Of a stretch of 36,824 bases of DNA, positions 6,629 to 15,634 are shown piece after piece. Position numbers and translations under genes: made by a program. Below the pieces are notes generated by a model, which saw nothing but the letters and a program-made list of their open reading frames with translations, made no database searches and had not been told where the DNA came from. Source of the stretch: an uncultured Eubacteriales bacterium (GTDB lineage Bacteria; Bacillota; Clostridia; Oscillospirales; Acutalibacteraceae). Where the stretch lies: positions 1 to 36,824 of the forward strand of contig CATZCM010000015.1 of NCBI GenBank assembly GCA_958417225.1, written 5' to 3'. Each line of letters begins with the position of its first letter. Position 1 is the stretch's first letter.

Positions 6629-8386
6629 TCAAAGTTTATGTTTTTTTAAATCATGAAGATATGAAAGTATTTGGTCATCAGGAGTACCATTTGTTACCCT
6701 AGATTTCTCATATTCCTGCAAAATCACAGATATATAGTCGTTAGCAAGACCGATATCCCCTGATTTCAAATCACCCGACAAAAAGATTTTCACTATTCTA
6801 GACATTTGGTCGTCCTTGAAGTCACGTCCAAAATCAATCATCGTAAGAGATTTTTTTTCTCGGATCCGATTGTACATATACTCATATACGAGCCGATTAA
6901 AATCTGTCAAAAATTTATCCGGAGGAAGTTTTTCAAATATTTTCATCGCCATATCTTGGTTATGCATAATGTACGCAACCAAAGCCTCTTCTGCACATGA
7001 AGCTCTTAAATTAGAATTTTTTTGTGGATTCACTTTATCGTGAAGCCCCGAAGCCATATCTTGAAGTGCACGAAATTCCTTTTTTGAATTTAATCTTACA
7101 TTTTTTTTTCGTTTAGCCACTATTTGAGAAACTACAAGATTTTTTTGTACATTTACCTTTTCGCTCACTTGACCAGCATATACATCTCGTTCCAAAACAT
7201 CATCTATACTAGACAACAAATCAACTGCTCCCTTTAAATACGCAACCTTTCCGTCAGCTGAATCAACATTAACCATTTGTTCAATTTTCTGTAATCGGTA
7301 TTCTATATCATTTCCAGACTTTTCAAGCAACTGTTTAAATCTAATAGGACCTTCTTCCTTGTAACTTTTCAAAAATTCATCTGGATCTTTGCCTTGAGGT
7401 ATATTAAGTATTTTTACTAAAAGGCCAGCATTGCGTAAAATATCTATAGCACGTGAGGTCGCTTTTCTTCCAGCGGCATCGGAATCATACGCCACTACCA
7501 CTTCTTTTGCATATGACTTTATCATTCGGGCTTGCTCAGACGTAAGCGCTGTCCCTAAAGTAGCTACTGCTTCTATAAAACCAGCTTGATGCAATGCTAT
7601 AACATCCATATACCCTTCCGCTAGTATAATTCGGTCTACTGTTTTTCTTTTCGCAAAGTTCAGTGCAAACAAATTATTACTCTTCTTGAAAACCAAAGTA
7701 TCTGACGTATTCAAATATTTTGGTTTTTCGTCTGTCATGATCCTACCACCAAAAGCTACAACATTCCCACGTAAGTCTATAATTGGAAACATAACTCTAT
7801 TTGCAAATCTATCTATTAAATTTCCATTTCGGCTAATGAAACAAAGATTTGCATCAACAAGCTCTTCTCTAGAAAAACCTAATTGTGTAAGGTGGTTTGC
7901 AAGCGACACACGTGAACTTGGAGAAAATCCCAACCCAAAGTGTTTAATAGTGTATTCAGAAAGAGCTCTATGCCTCAAGTACGCTAAGCCAAATTGTCCA
8001 TCTTTGCTATAAAGAGATTTGTGAAAAAATTTCGCAGCAGCCCTATTAGCCTCATATATTCTATTTTTTTTTCGTGAAAGGCTAGAGTTATAATCGTTTT
8101 CCGGAACCTGCATCCCGACACGAGAAGCTAAAAACTTCACCGATTCCATAAAGTCCAGATTCTCAATAAGTTTCACAAAAGTAATGATATCTCCGCCTAC
8201 TCCACAACCAAAACAATAAAATGATTGACTATCTTGATAAACATAAAATGATGGAGTTTTCTCTGCGTGAAACGGACATAATCCTACAAAATTACGTCCT
8301 GTGCGTTTAAGTGATGTGTATGATGAAATCAAGTCCACAATGTCATTTTTCATTGCAACTTCATGCAAGAACTCATCTGATAACAT
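6629..8386 (-). CDS. dnaG: DNA primase
   Basis: Makes the RNA primers for replication forks. The 585-residue length is usual. The N-terminal zinc finger has C37, H40, C58 and C61 (CHC2 type). The RNA-polymerase basic region includes K-Y-L-N-T at 223-227. The Toprim metal site shows E257-G-Y-M-D261 and D301-S-D303. The C-terminal helical part, which binds the replicative helicase, is diverged as in most Firmicutes. A GGAAGGTGA site precedes ATG. It lies 12 bases after yigZ rather than in the classical rpsU-dnaG-rpoD arrangement; no rpoD follows. Confidence 0.97.
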   Translation of the reverse strand: MLSDEFLHEVAMKNDIVDLISSYTSLKRTGRNFVGLCPFHAEKTPSFYVYQDSQSFYCFGCGVGGDIITFVKLIENLDFMESVKFLASRVGMQVPENDYNSSLSRKKNRIYEANRAAAKFFHKSLYSKDGQFGLAYLRHRALSEYTIKHFGLGFSPSSRVSLANHLTQLGFSREELVDANLCFISRNGNLIDRFANRVMFPIIDLRGNVVAFGGRIMTDEKPKYLNTSDTLVFKKSNNLFALNFAKRKTVDRIILAEGYMDVIALHQAGFIEAVATLGTALTSEQARMIKSYAKEVVVAYDSDAAGRKATSRAIDILRNAGLLVKILNIPQGKDPDEFLKSYKEEGPIRFKQLLEKSGNDIEYRLQKIEQMVNVDSADGKVAYLKGAVDLLSSIDDVLERDVYAGQVSEKVNVQKNLVVSQIVAKRKKNVRLNSKKEFRALQDMASGLHDKVNPQKNSNLRASCAEEALVAYIMHNQDMAMKIFEKLPPDKFLTDFNRLVYEYMYNRIREKKSLTMIDFGRDFKDDQMSRIVKIFLSGDLKSGDIGLANDYISVILQEYEKSRVTNGTPDDQILSYLHDLKKHKL

Positions 8387-8398
8387 TCATTCACCTTC

Positions 8399-9025
8399 CT
8401 ATGACGTAGGGTAAAATGATTCCCCCATTGTCGATATTATAGCATTTCCACCTGTAGCCTCACGTATTTTTTCAAATAGAGATTTAACATTTTCAATCGG
8501 GATGTGACATTTTACACTAACAATATCCGAAAATGCTGTATCATCAATAAAACCACTAAAATTTAAAATCAAGGCAGAAATCTTACCAAACACAGAATAT
8601 TCACATACTATACTGAGGTTAGAAAAATACCTCATCGTAGTAATCAATCCATTTTTCAAAGCAAACTTGGCTGCTTGAGAATATGCCCTCACAAGACCAC
8701 CCGTACCTAACAAAATGCCACCAAAATACCTTGTTACAACAATAACTGTATCAGTTATATCATTTTTTCGCATCATATCAAGCACTGGAACTCCAGCTGT
8801 GCCTTGCGGTTCACCATCATCAGAATATCTTATTATATTATTCTCACGAATCGAATACGCATATACATTATGCTTTGCACGTCGATGCATTGATTTGATA
8901 CTTTCAATAAAAGTTATCGCATTTTCTTCTGTTTGCACTGGACTTGCATAACCTATAAATTCAGACTTTTTTTCGGTAAAGCGTGCTTGAGACTGTTGTT
9001 TAATAGTTTTGTATTCTCTCACCAC
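8399..9025 (-). CDS. yigZ: YigZ/IMPACT family protein
   Basis: A 208-residue member of the UPF0029/IMPACT family. The signature is intact: K-S-E-F-I-G at the start, then S-D-D-G-E-P-x-G-T-A-G-x-P, T-R-Y-F-G-G-I-x-L-G-T-G-G-L-V-R-A-Y. The N-terminal domain has a ribosomal S5-like fold and the C-terminal one an EF-G-like fold (DUF1949). Eukaryotic IMPACT modulates Gcn2, but the bacterial role is unsettled. The start is GTG at 9025 (or the next GTG) behind AGGGTG. It follows a terminator by 26 bases and leads dnaG. Confidence 0.93.
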   Translation of the reverse strand: MVREYKTIKQQSQARFTEKKSEFIGYASPVQTEENAITFIESIKSMHRRAKHNVYAYSIRENNIIRYSDDGEPQGTAGVPVLDMMRKNDITDTVIVVTRYFGGILLGTGGLVRAYSQAAKFALKNGLITTMRYFSNLSIVCEYSVFGKISALILNFSGFIDDTAFSDIVSVKCHIPIENVKSLFEKIREATGGNAIISTMGESFYPTS

Positions 9026-9051
9026 ATCACACCCTATTTCGGTTTGCTATT

Positions 9052-9080
9052 AAAAATTAAGCAACCTTACGGTTGCTTAA
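9052..9080 (-). terminator. Terminator after rpmE
   Basis: A perfect ten-base stem (9057-9066 with 9071-9080), a four-base loop, then five U residues on the minus strand. It begins one base after the rpmE stop codon and ends only 26 bases before yigZ. Either yigZ-dnaG depends on read-through or their promoter overlaps this hairpin. Confidence 0.88.
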
Positions 9081-9081
9081 A

Positions 9082-9291
9082 TCATTTGCTTGTTGCTCTC
9101 TGAAAACGCTTATTAAATCTTTCAACACGTCCACCCGTATCAACGAGCTTTTGTTTACCCGTAAAGAATGGGTGACATTTTGAACAAATCTCAACACGTA
9201 TATCTTTACGTGTTGAAGCTGTATCAATCACATTACCACAAGCACATGTAACAGTTGTATCATTATAATCAGGATGTATGCCCTTCTTCAA
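9082..9291 (-). CDS. rpmE: Ribosomal protein L31, zinc-binding form
   Basis: A 69-residue 50S subunit protein. The start is TTG at 9291, behind a GAGGTGAG site; this gives the usual M-K-K-G-I-H-P N-terminus. The frame stays open upstream to 9372 but that extension crosses the promoter. The four zinc ligands C16, C18, C36 and C39 are all present, marking the C+ (RpmE) type that is used under zinc sufficiency; the zinc-free paralogue is not in this window. It is expressed alone from a strong promoter and closed by a strong terminator. Confidence 0.96.
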   Translation of the reverse strand: MKKGIHPDYNDTTVTCACGNVIDTASTRKDIRVEICSKCHPFFTGKQKLVDTGGRVERFNKRFQRATSK

Positions 9292-9334
9292 AAATCTCAC
9301 CTCTTTATATTTTCTTTTAATATTAAGCCTTTTT

Positions 9335-9363
9335 ATTATATCATATAAAAAATTTTTTTTCAA
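9335..9363 (-). promoter_or_regulatory. Strong sigma-A promoter of rpmE
   Basis: On the minus strand, TTGAAA (9358-9363), 17-base spacer rich in A and T tracts, and a perfect TATAAT (9335-9340) with TGA just before it. It lies about 40 bases upstream of the TTG start. Confidence 0.85.
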
Positions 9364-9401
9364 GTAAAACATTGCAAAAAATAAATTTTCTCACTATTAC
9401 C

Positions 9402-10757
9402 TTAAGCAAATATCTGATAATTATATCCGCTAAGTTCGGTCAGCGGATCATATCTCTCAATCACGCCTGTTGCAGGGTTATATCTACGTGTTTCAAAGTG
9501 AAGATGTGCCCCAAATGAATGTCCTGTATTTCCAATACGGCCAATCACTTCTCCTCTTTCAACTGTTTGACCACTGTTCACGCAAACCACACTCATATGT
9601 GCATAGAGGGTAGATTTACCTCCGCCGTGATCTATTACAACATACCTTCCATAGCCACCATATCCAACAGTATCTACAAACGAAACTACCCCAGACTGAG
9701 CTGCCACAACTGTTTTTCCTGAAGCGTCACCAAAACACGCAAGATCTACACCTAAATGAGCTCTTCCTCCACGAATTGCCTCATACTGCATAAATTTTGA
9801 TGTAACTACCAAGCACTCTGGAGCTGGAAAACAGTACCCATTTGATGATACTGTCGTTGAAGACACGGGTGCTGCTGCAGGTGTTGCCACAGGCACTTTA
9901 CATTGAGCCGCTTCTGAAATTGCTCTTTGTCTCTCCTGTTCCTTTTTTGCAGCTAGCTCTGCTTCTTCTCTTTGTTTACGATAGTACTCTGCTTCCTGTC
10001 GATCTAACTCTTGAACCTCCGCATCATTCAAACTCACCTCATGATCAGCTTCATCCTTATTTTTTGAAAGCTCACCAATAATATCATCTAGCTCTTTACA
10101 TAACTTTTTCAATTCATCATTTTGCTGTTCGAGGGTATTTCTTTCATTCAACGCATCATCGCGTTTTTTATCTAATTCTTTTGTTTTTTCACTAAGCTCA
10201 TTAGCTTCCTTCTCCACATGATCTATATAATTATAAGTTGACCTATTCATAATTTCAATTAGAGGAATTATTGAAAGCATTTCCTTTAAATTTTTACAAT
10301 TTAATAACATTTGAATTATTGAAACTTCGCCGCCAGTTTGATATATAAGTGAAACTTTTTTCTTGTAAAGATTCATTTCATTTTCAATTTGATTTTTTTT
10401 TGCTTCAATTTCATCCCGTAATTTTAAAATATCTGAATCTAGAATAGAAATTTTACTTGAAGTAATTTCAATCTGCTGCATCAAATTTAGGACTTGCTCA
10501 TCCAAAGAAGCCTTTTTCTTCTCTTTCTCAGAAATTTCATCTCCAAGTTTTTCACTCATTTCACGAAGCTTTTCATTTTTACGTTGCAGTTCAGCGCGCT
10601 TATCTCTTGAATCACTCACACTAAACTGAGCAAAACTTGAGTGTATACTCGCTCCTATAATAAAAGCGCACAATAAAATAGCCGCTATAATCTTGAAAAC
10701 AATGCCTTTTATATCCTTTGAAGTTTTTGCATTTTTTATTTTTTTTCTATTATCCAT
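9402..10757 (-). CDS. Peptidoglycan hydrolase, coiled coil plus M23 (LytM) domain, FtsEX partner
   Basis: A 451-residue secreted or membrane-anchored murein hydrolase. A hydrophobic signal segment spans 18-40, a long coiled coil about 50-280, an Ala/Pro/Ser linker 288-305, then the M23 domain. All zinc ligands and catalytic histidines are intact: H334-L-G-V-D338, H387, H418-L-H420. The ATG at 10757 has GGAGG upstream and overlaps the ftsX stop by eight bases. Coiled-coil hydrolases such as PcsB, CwlO and EnvC are activated by FtsEX across the membrane. Here the gene follows ftsE-ftsX directly, so it is almost certainly their effector. PcsB and CwlO use CHAP or NlpC/P60 domains and EnvC is a catalytically dead LytM activator; this one should cut peptidoglycan itself. 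Confidence 0.92.
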   Translation of the reverse strand: MDNRKKIKNAKTSKDIKGIVFKIIAAILLCAFIIGASIHSSFAQFSVSDSRDKRAELQRKNEKLREMSEKLGDEISEKEKKKASLDEQVLNLMQQIEITSSKISILDSDILKLRDEIEAKKNQIENEMNLYKKKVSLIYQTGGEVSIIQMLLNCKNLKEMLSIIPLIEIMNRSTYNYIDHVEKEANELSEKTKELDKKRDDALNERNTLEQQNDELKKLCKELDDIIGELSKNKDEADHEVSLNDAEVQELDRQEAEYYRKQREEAELAAKKEQERQRAISEAAQCKVPVATPAAAPVSSTTVSSNGYCFPAPECLVVTSKFMQYEAIRGGRAHLGVDLACFGDASGKTVVAAQSGVVSFVDTVGYGGYGRYVVIDHGGGKSTLYAHMSVVCVNSGQTVERGEVIGRIGNTGHSFGAHLHFETRRYNPATGVIERYDPLTELSGYNYQIFA

Positions 10758-11682
10758 CAAAAATATTTCCTCCTCTGCCCCGCAGATATTTTCGTATAGA
10801 TATAGCACCCCCCATTACTCCAAATAGTACTCCAATTGCAACAAAAACTAAAACCATTTGCCAAGTTACTCCAGAAAATTGAAGTGTCTGTAACGGAATC
10901 AATTTTTGCACAAAATTTAAACCACCAGAAATGTACAATACTAAATACAATAGACCTGACGCCAATAACGCCGCAATAACTCCAATCGTAATTCCTTCCA
11001 CAATAAACGGTGTCCTTACGAACATATCTGTAGCACCTACAGATTTCATAATTCTAATTTCAAGTTTCCTATTAAACATAGTAATTCGTATCGTCATTGT
11101 CATAATGAATACTGATACAACACTTAGAACTGCAATTGCAATCACACCAACGGTTGCTATTTTATGATCTAATTTCGTCAGTTTATTTGCAACCTCGCTA
11201 ATATCACTTATGAATGATACTCCCTGTACTGCTTTTATTTTTTCAATTGTTGCGTCATACTGTGAAAGATCAGTAAGGCTCACATCGAAAGAATGCGGTA
11301 AATTATTGTCTTCCTTGTAGCTTTTCGCAAGAAACTCAGTTGTAGAAGATTTCTTTTTTTCTAAATTTTTAATTATTTTCTGAGCTGTTTCTTCCTTTGA
11401 CACAAACTCACACATATTTACATTTTCAATTTGCTTTATCTGTTGCCCAATTTGTACAGCATCAAGAGCTGATATCGATTCATCTAAAAAAACCTTAATG
11501 ACATTATTTGACTCAACCGATTTTAAAATGTGATTTATATTTTGGGATACAATATAAGCTGATCCTGTAAGAAATAAACACACAATTAAAATAAAAGTTG
11601 TTGCTAAAGACATTAATCTATTATGCCATACATTTTTCACACCGGATTTAAGCAAATAATTAATAGAACTAAACTTTACCAT
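10750..11682 (-). CDS. ftsX: Cell-division ABC transporter permease-like protein
   Basis: A 310-residue FtsX: one membrane segment at about 24-46, a large extracellular domain to about 170, then three more segments near 173-195, 228-250 and 278-300. The extracellular loop is the known contact for coiled-coil hydrolases. It overlaps ftsE by 14 bases and the hydrolase gene by 8, so the three are translated as a coupled unit. It does not transport a substrate; it passes the ATPase signal of FtsE to the hydrolase outside. Confidence 0.95.
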   Translation of the reverse strand: MVKFSSINYLLKSGVKNVWHNRLMSLATTFILIVCLFLTGSAYIVSQNINHILKSVESNNVIKVFLDESISALDAVQIGQQIKQIENVNMCEFVSKEETAQKIIKNLEKKKSSTTEFLAKSYKEDNNLPHSFDVSLTDLSQYDATIEKIKAVQGVSFISDISEVANKLTKLDHKIATVGVIAIAVLSVVSVFIMTMTIRITMFNRKLEIRIMKSVGATDMFVRTPFIVEGITIGVIAALLASGLLYLVLYISGGLNFVQKLIPLQTLQFSGVTWQMVLVFVAIGVLFGVMGGAISIRKYLRGRGGNIFDG

Positions 11683-12352
11683 TTTGTCCCTCCGGTATAT
11701 CTTTTTTCACTTCACCACTGTCGATTTCGATTACCCTATGTCCAAAGCGCTTCACTAGTGAGTGTTCGTGTGTAACCATAACAACAGTTGTGCCACGTTT
11801 ATTTATTTCATTCAACAATTCCATAATTTCAATTGACATTGAAGGATCGACATTACCAGTAGGCTCATCTGCAATAATTAAGTCCGGTTTATTTACAAGG
11901 GCTCTTGCAAGACCAACACGTTGTTGTTCGCCACCTGAAAGCTCTGGTGGATATCGTTTTAATTTTTCTTTAAGTCCCACTAATCCAAGAACATATGGAA
12001 CTCGTTCTTTTACCTCTTTTTCAGAACATCCTGTAACACGCATTGCAAAAGCAACATTATCAAAGACGTTCATATTACTTATGAGCCTAAAGTCCTGGAA
12101 TACAATCCCCATCATACGTCTAAAATATGGAATTTCCGACCTTTTCAAGCCTGATAAATCAACACCATCAACTGAAATGGTTCCTTTAGTTGGTTGTTCT
12201 TCTTTCATAATAAGCTTTAAAAAGGTACTTTTACCCGAACCCGATGCTCCTACAACAAACACAAACTCGCCTTGATCGACATGAAGTGTTACATCATTTA
12301 AAGCTACCGTTCCGTTGTCATAGACTTTAGTAACTCCATTAAAATCTATCAT
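11669..12352 (-). CDS. ftsE: Cell-division ATP-binding protein
   Basis: A 227-residue ABC ATPase. Walker A is GASGSGKS (35-42), the Q-loop glutamine is residue 86, the signature is LSGGEQQR (138-145) and Walker B ends in D-E-P-T (162-165). The ATG at 12352 has an AAGGAG site seven bases upstream; an in-frame ATG nine codons earlier lacks one. Together with FtsX it gates cell-wall hydrolysis during division or elongation. Confidence 0.95.
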   Translation of the reverse strand: MIDFNGVTKVYDNGTVALNDVTLHVDQGEFVFVVGASGSGKSTFLKLIMKEEQPTKGTISVDGVDLSGLKRSEIPYFRRMMGIVFQDFRLISNMNVFDNVAFAMRVTGCSEKEVKERVPYVLGLVGLKEKLKRYPPELSGGEQQRVGLARALVNKPDLIIADEPTGNVDPSMSIEIMELLNEINKRGTTVVMVTHEHSLVKRFGHRVIEIDSGEVKKDIPEGQNGKV

Positions 12353-12397
12353 TTTATTACTCCTTAATAAACTTTGCATGCAAACTTGCTATATCAA

Positions 12398-12422
12398 ACA
12401 GGTCCTGGTTAACAGGACCTGT
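12398..12422. other. Perfect hairpin between regulator gene and ftsE
   Basis: A ten-base perfect inverted repeat (12398-12407 with 12413-12422) with a five-base loop sits six bases after the stop of the regulator gene and about 45 bases before ftsE on the minus strand. It lacks a clean U tract on that strand, so it may be a weak terminator, an attenuator or an mRNA processing or stability element that sets the ratio of the two parts. Confidence 0.6.
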
Positions 12423-12427
12423 ACTTT

Positions 12428-13513
12428 TTAATATTTGCCTGTGTTTGACATTAAGTATTTTTTTACCATTAAAGCAACCTTAAACACAATCGCATCCTCA
12501 AACTCACGTAAATCAAGACCTGTTATCTTTTTAATTTTTTCAAGTCTATATACTAACGTATTTCTATGTACAAACAGTTTTCGGGATGTTTCTGACACAT
12601 TCAGGTTATTCTCAAAGAACCGTTGAATTGTAAACAACGTTTCTTGATCCAAAGCTTCAATAGCACCACGTTTAAAAACTTCATTCAAGAACATTTCGCA
12701 CAAAGTAGTTGGTAACTGATAAACCAATCTTGCAACACCGAGGTGATCATAGTTAACAATAATTTTTTCTGTATCAAACACTTTGCCAACCTCAAGTGCA
12801 ACTTGAGCTTCCTTGAATGAACGTGCTAAATCCTTAACACTTGAAACGCATGTCCCAATACCAACAACACAATGAATGTAAAATTCACTTGAAAGCGTGT
12901 CGACAATAGATTTTGCAAGTTTTTCGAGATCTCTTGAATCAATTTCCTCAGAAATTTCTTTTACAATAGCGATATCAGTTTCATTTATATTAATAACGAA
13001 ATCTTTTGATTTATCTGGGAATAATCCTTGGATAACATCATAAACTGATACATCTGATTTAATAGTAGTTTTCACTAAGAAACATACTCTTGGAGTTTCG
13101 CTATTGAAACGTAGTTCGCGAGCTTTCAAATAAATATCTCCTGGTAAAATATTATCAAGGATAACATTTTTAATGAAATTGCTCCTATCGAACTTTTCAT
13201 CATAATATTGTTTTATACTGCTGAGTGATACAGCCAATAACATTGCATATCTTTGAGCAGCTTCATCATTTCCAGACACGAAAACAGCATATTCTGGGTT
13301 AGGTCTGCTGCCAAAAGACTTAAACGTATAGCCATTCATAACAAATACAGATGGAGAAACTAGTGATTCTGCAGTAACTGCATTATTTACTTCACCAATC
13401 TTACCAAGTTCGCTACATGCGATGATAACAGAGGATTCATCTACAACCCCAAAAGTTCTATCAATCGCATCACGCATTTGATGAATGACACCTTGAAATA
13501 ATCTGTTTGACAT
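12428..13513 (-). CDS. CdaR/PucR-family transcriptional regulator
   Basis: A 361-residue protein. The C-terminal 50-60 residues form the PucR-type helix-turn-helix: N-L-N-V-S-E-T-S-R-K-L-F-V-H-R-N-T-L-V-Y-R-L-E-K-I-K is the usual hallmark (quoted as a motif around 306-331). The middle part matches the GGDEF-like domain seen in CdaR-type regulators, and the N-terminal 100 residues are a sensor-like domain of unknown ligand. An AGGGAA site precedes ATG. Regulators of this type are often found beside ftsEX in Clostridia, but their targets are not known. It has its own promoter, divergent from dxs. Confidence 0.85.
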   Translation of the reverse strand: MSNRLFQGVIHQMRDAIDRTFGVVDESSVIIACSELGKIGEVNNAVTAESLVSPSVFVMNGYTFKSFGSRPNPEYAVFVSGNDEAAQRYAMLLAVSLSSIKQYYDEKFDRSNFIKNVILDNILPGDIYLKARELRFNSETPRVCFLVKTTIKSDVSVYDVIQGLFPDKSKDFVININETDIAIVKEISEEIDSRDLEKLAKSIVDTLSSEFYIHCVVGIGTCVSSVKDLARSFKEAQVALEVGKVFDTEKIIVNYDHLGVARLVYQLPTTLCEMFLNEVFKRGAIEALDQETLFTIQRFFENNLNVSETSRKLFVHRNTLVYRLEKIKKITGLDLREFEDAIVFKVALMVKKYLMSNTGKY

Positions 13514-13605
13514 AAAGTTCCCTCACTTTAAAAATTAAATTTTTTTAAATGGTATCTTTTACCGTAATTAAGTTTACTACTTATCTTCAAAACACCACTA
13601 CATAC

Positions 13606-13634
13606 ATTTTACACAAATATTCAAAAAAATGCAA
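13606..13634 (-). promoter_or_regulatory. Promoter of the CdaR-like regulator
   Basis: On the minus strand TTGCAT (13629-13634), 17-base spacer, TAAAAT (13606-13611) preceded by TG one base away. It lies about 95 bases upstream of the start codon, giving a long 5' leader. Confidence 0.5.
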
Positions 13635-13706
13635 GAGGGTATTTAAAATTTTTTTGTCGGTCATTGTAAAGACTTGAAATTAAGGAAAAATCATAATTCT
13701 TTTCAT

Positions 13707-13735
13707 TTGCAGTTTCGTGTCAAAAATGCTATAAT
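13707..13735 (+). promoter_or_regulatory. Promoter of dxs operon
   Basis: A perfect TATAAT (13730-13735) with the extended -10 element TGC, and a weak -35 TTGCAG (13707-13712) at 17 bases. It is about 33 bases upstream of the dxs start and is back to back with the regulator promoter. Confidence 0.65.
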
Positions 13736-13768
13736 AGATATATAAATTTGGATTGTTGAGGTATGCTT

Positions 13769-15634
13769 ATGTCTTACTATAACATTTTAGATAAAGTGGA
13801 AAGGCCTGAAGATCTACAAAAACTAACAAAAGAGGAATTAAAAGTCTTATGTGACAATATAAGATGTATGATAGTAAATGTCGTATCAGAAAATGGTGGA
13901 CACCTTGCTTCCAACCTCGGCGTTGTAGAACTTACAGTTGCACTTTATAAATCTTTTGATCTGCCGAAAGACAAAATCATCTGGGACGTGGGCCATCAGT
14001 GTTACGCCCATAAAATATTAACTGGCAGAAAAAATTTAATACACACAATTAGAACAACCGGAGGAATTTCCGGGTTCCCAAAACGCAATGAAAGTAAATT
14101 CGATGCATTCAATGTAGGACACAGCAGTACATCTATTTCTGCTGCTTTTGGTATTGCGTGTGCAAAAGATATCCTAGGAGAAGATGGACACGTAATCGCG
14201 GTTATAGGTGATGGTGCTTTAACCGGAGGTCTTGCTTATGAGGGACTCAATAATGCAGGGCAATTTAAAAAGAACTTCATTGTTGTGCTAAATGACAACA
14301 AAATGTCAATTTCGAAAAACGTTGGATCTATTTCACGTTATTTAACTAGAATCAGACTTCGATCATCTTACATATCATTAAAGAAAAAAGTCCGATCTCA
14401 ACTTAATAGAATGGATCATTTTGGGTCTACTGCACAACGGTTTATTCGTCGAACTAAATCAACAATGCGCAAACTTCTCTATGAAAGAAACTTTTTTGAA
14501 GATATGGGATTTGTTTACTATGGTCCGATAGATGGGCACAACATTGACGAAATGACACACGCCTTTGATATGGCCAAGTCCATCGACAAACCCGTGCTTA
14601 TACATACCATTACAACAAAAGGCAAAGGATATAAGTTCGCAGAAAAAAAACCAAATGTCTTTCATGGAATCGGCAGTTTTGATATTGGAACTGGTAAACA
14701 CGAAATAAAACCAAAAACATTTTCACAGGTATTTGGTGAGAAAATCTGTAGTCTTGCTAATAAAAATGAAAAAATATGCGCTATTACTGCTGCAATGAAA
14801 CTCGGGACAGGCCTTTCTGATTTTGCAAACTTATTCAAATCGCGTTTCTTCGATGTTGGTATCGCAGAAGGCCATGCCATAACTTTTGCTGCTGGACTTG
14901 CTGCAGAAGGTCTTTTGCCATTTGTGGCAATTTACTCAAGCTTTCTACAACGAGGATATGATCAAATCATACATGACGCAGCTGCTCAAGAACTTCCTAT
15001 TGTTCTTGCCATTGACCGAGCTGGCATTGTCGGTGAAGATGGTGAAACTCATCAAGGTGTATTTGATGTAGCTTTTTTAAACTCTATTCCCAATGTTACA
15101 ATATTTACTCCAACTTACTTCAATGAACTGCAATTCATGCTTCAAGCTGCTGCAAACGATTACGATTCAGTAAAAGCTATCCGATATCCCCGCGGTACAG
15201 AACCATACAGACCAGATGATTTTGTCAGTTCAACTAACCAATTTGATATGTACGGAAATCCAGCGAGTGACGTGTTAATAGTCACATATGGGAAAATCTT
15301 TGCTAACGCTTGCAAGGCCAAAGAGATTCTTCAAAGTAGAAATTTTAACGTAAATATATTAAAATTAAATATCGTGAAACCTCTGCCTAGAGAAGCTTTA
15401 AATAAAGCTTTGAGATACAAAAAAGTATTTTTCTTTGAAGAAGGAATGAAAATAGGGGGAATTAGCGAAACTTTCCTATCAACAATTTCCGAAATGGGAT
15501 TCAAAGGTGAAAGTTATATACGAGCTATCGATAATGAGTTCATTACTCAAGGAAAAATAGATTATTCATTGGACAAGCTTGGTTTGTCAGATAATAAAAT
15601 TGCCAAAATAATAGAAGAGAGATGGTGTCTGTGA
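13769..15634 (+). CDS. dxs: 1-deoxy-D-xylulose-5-phosphate synthase
   Basis: A thiamine-diphosphate enzyme that condenses pyruvate and glyceraldehyde-3-phosphate in the first step of the MEP isoprenoid pathway, also feeding thiamine and pyridoxal synthesis. The protein has 621 residues. Visible motifs are G-G-H45-L-A-S-N-L-G, V-G-H76-Q, the ThDP/Mg site GDGALTGG (147-154) with N-D-N after it, and the catalytic glutamate in G-I-A-E-G-H. I take the ATG at 13769: the GAGG site is seven bases upstream of it but abuts the ATG two codons earlier. It leads the plus-strand run dxs-tlyA-nadK-recN-uvrA. Confidence 0.96.
   Translation: MSYYNILDKVERPEDLQKLTKEELKVLCDNIRCMIVNVVSENGGHLASNLGVVELTVALYKSFDLPKDKIIWDVGHQCYAHKILTGRKNLIHTIRTTGGISGFPKRNESKFDAFNVGHSSTSISAAFGIACAKDILGEDGHVIAVIGDGALTGGLAYEGLNNAGQFKKNFIVVLNDNKMSISKNVGSISRYLTRIRLRSSYISLKKKVRSQLNRMDHFGSTAQRFIRRTKSTMRKLLYERNFFEDMGFVYYGPIDGHNIDEMTHAFDMAKSIDKPVLIHTITTKGKGYKFAEKKPNVFHGIGSFDIGTGKHEIKPKTFSQVFGEKICSLANKNEKICAITAAMKLGTGLSDFANLFKSRFFDVGIAEGHAITFAAGLAAEGLLPFVAIYSSFLQRGYDQIIHDAAAQELPIVLAIDRAGIVGEDGETHQGVFDVAFLNSIPNVTIFTPTYFNELQFMLQAAANDYDSVKAIRYPRGTEPYRPDDFVSSTNQFDMYGNPASDVLIVTYGKIFANACKAKEILQSRNFNVNILKLNIVKPLPREALNKALRYKKVFFFEEGMKIGGISETFLSTISEMGFKGESYIRAIDNEFITQGKIDYSLDKLGLSDNKIAKIIEERWCL

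Noticed and set aside
9292..9372. N-terminal extension of rpmE to an upstream ATG
   Set aside because: The extension runs through the -35 and -10 of the rpmE promoter and would give a non-native L31 N-terminus.
11790..12275. 161-codon plus-strand open frame opposite ftsE
   Set aside because: A shadow of ftsE. No ribosome site, and its Ser/Pro/Thr composition follows from the reverse of the Gly/Asp/Glu codons of the ATPase.
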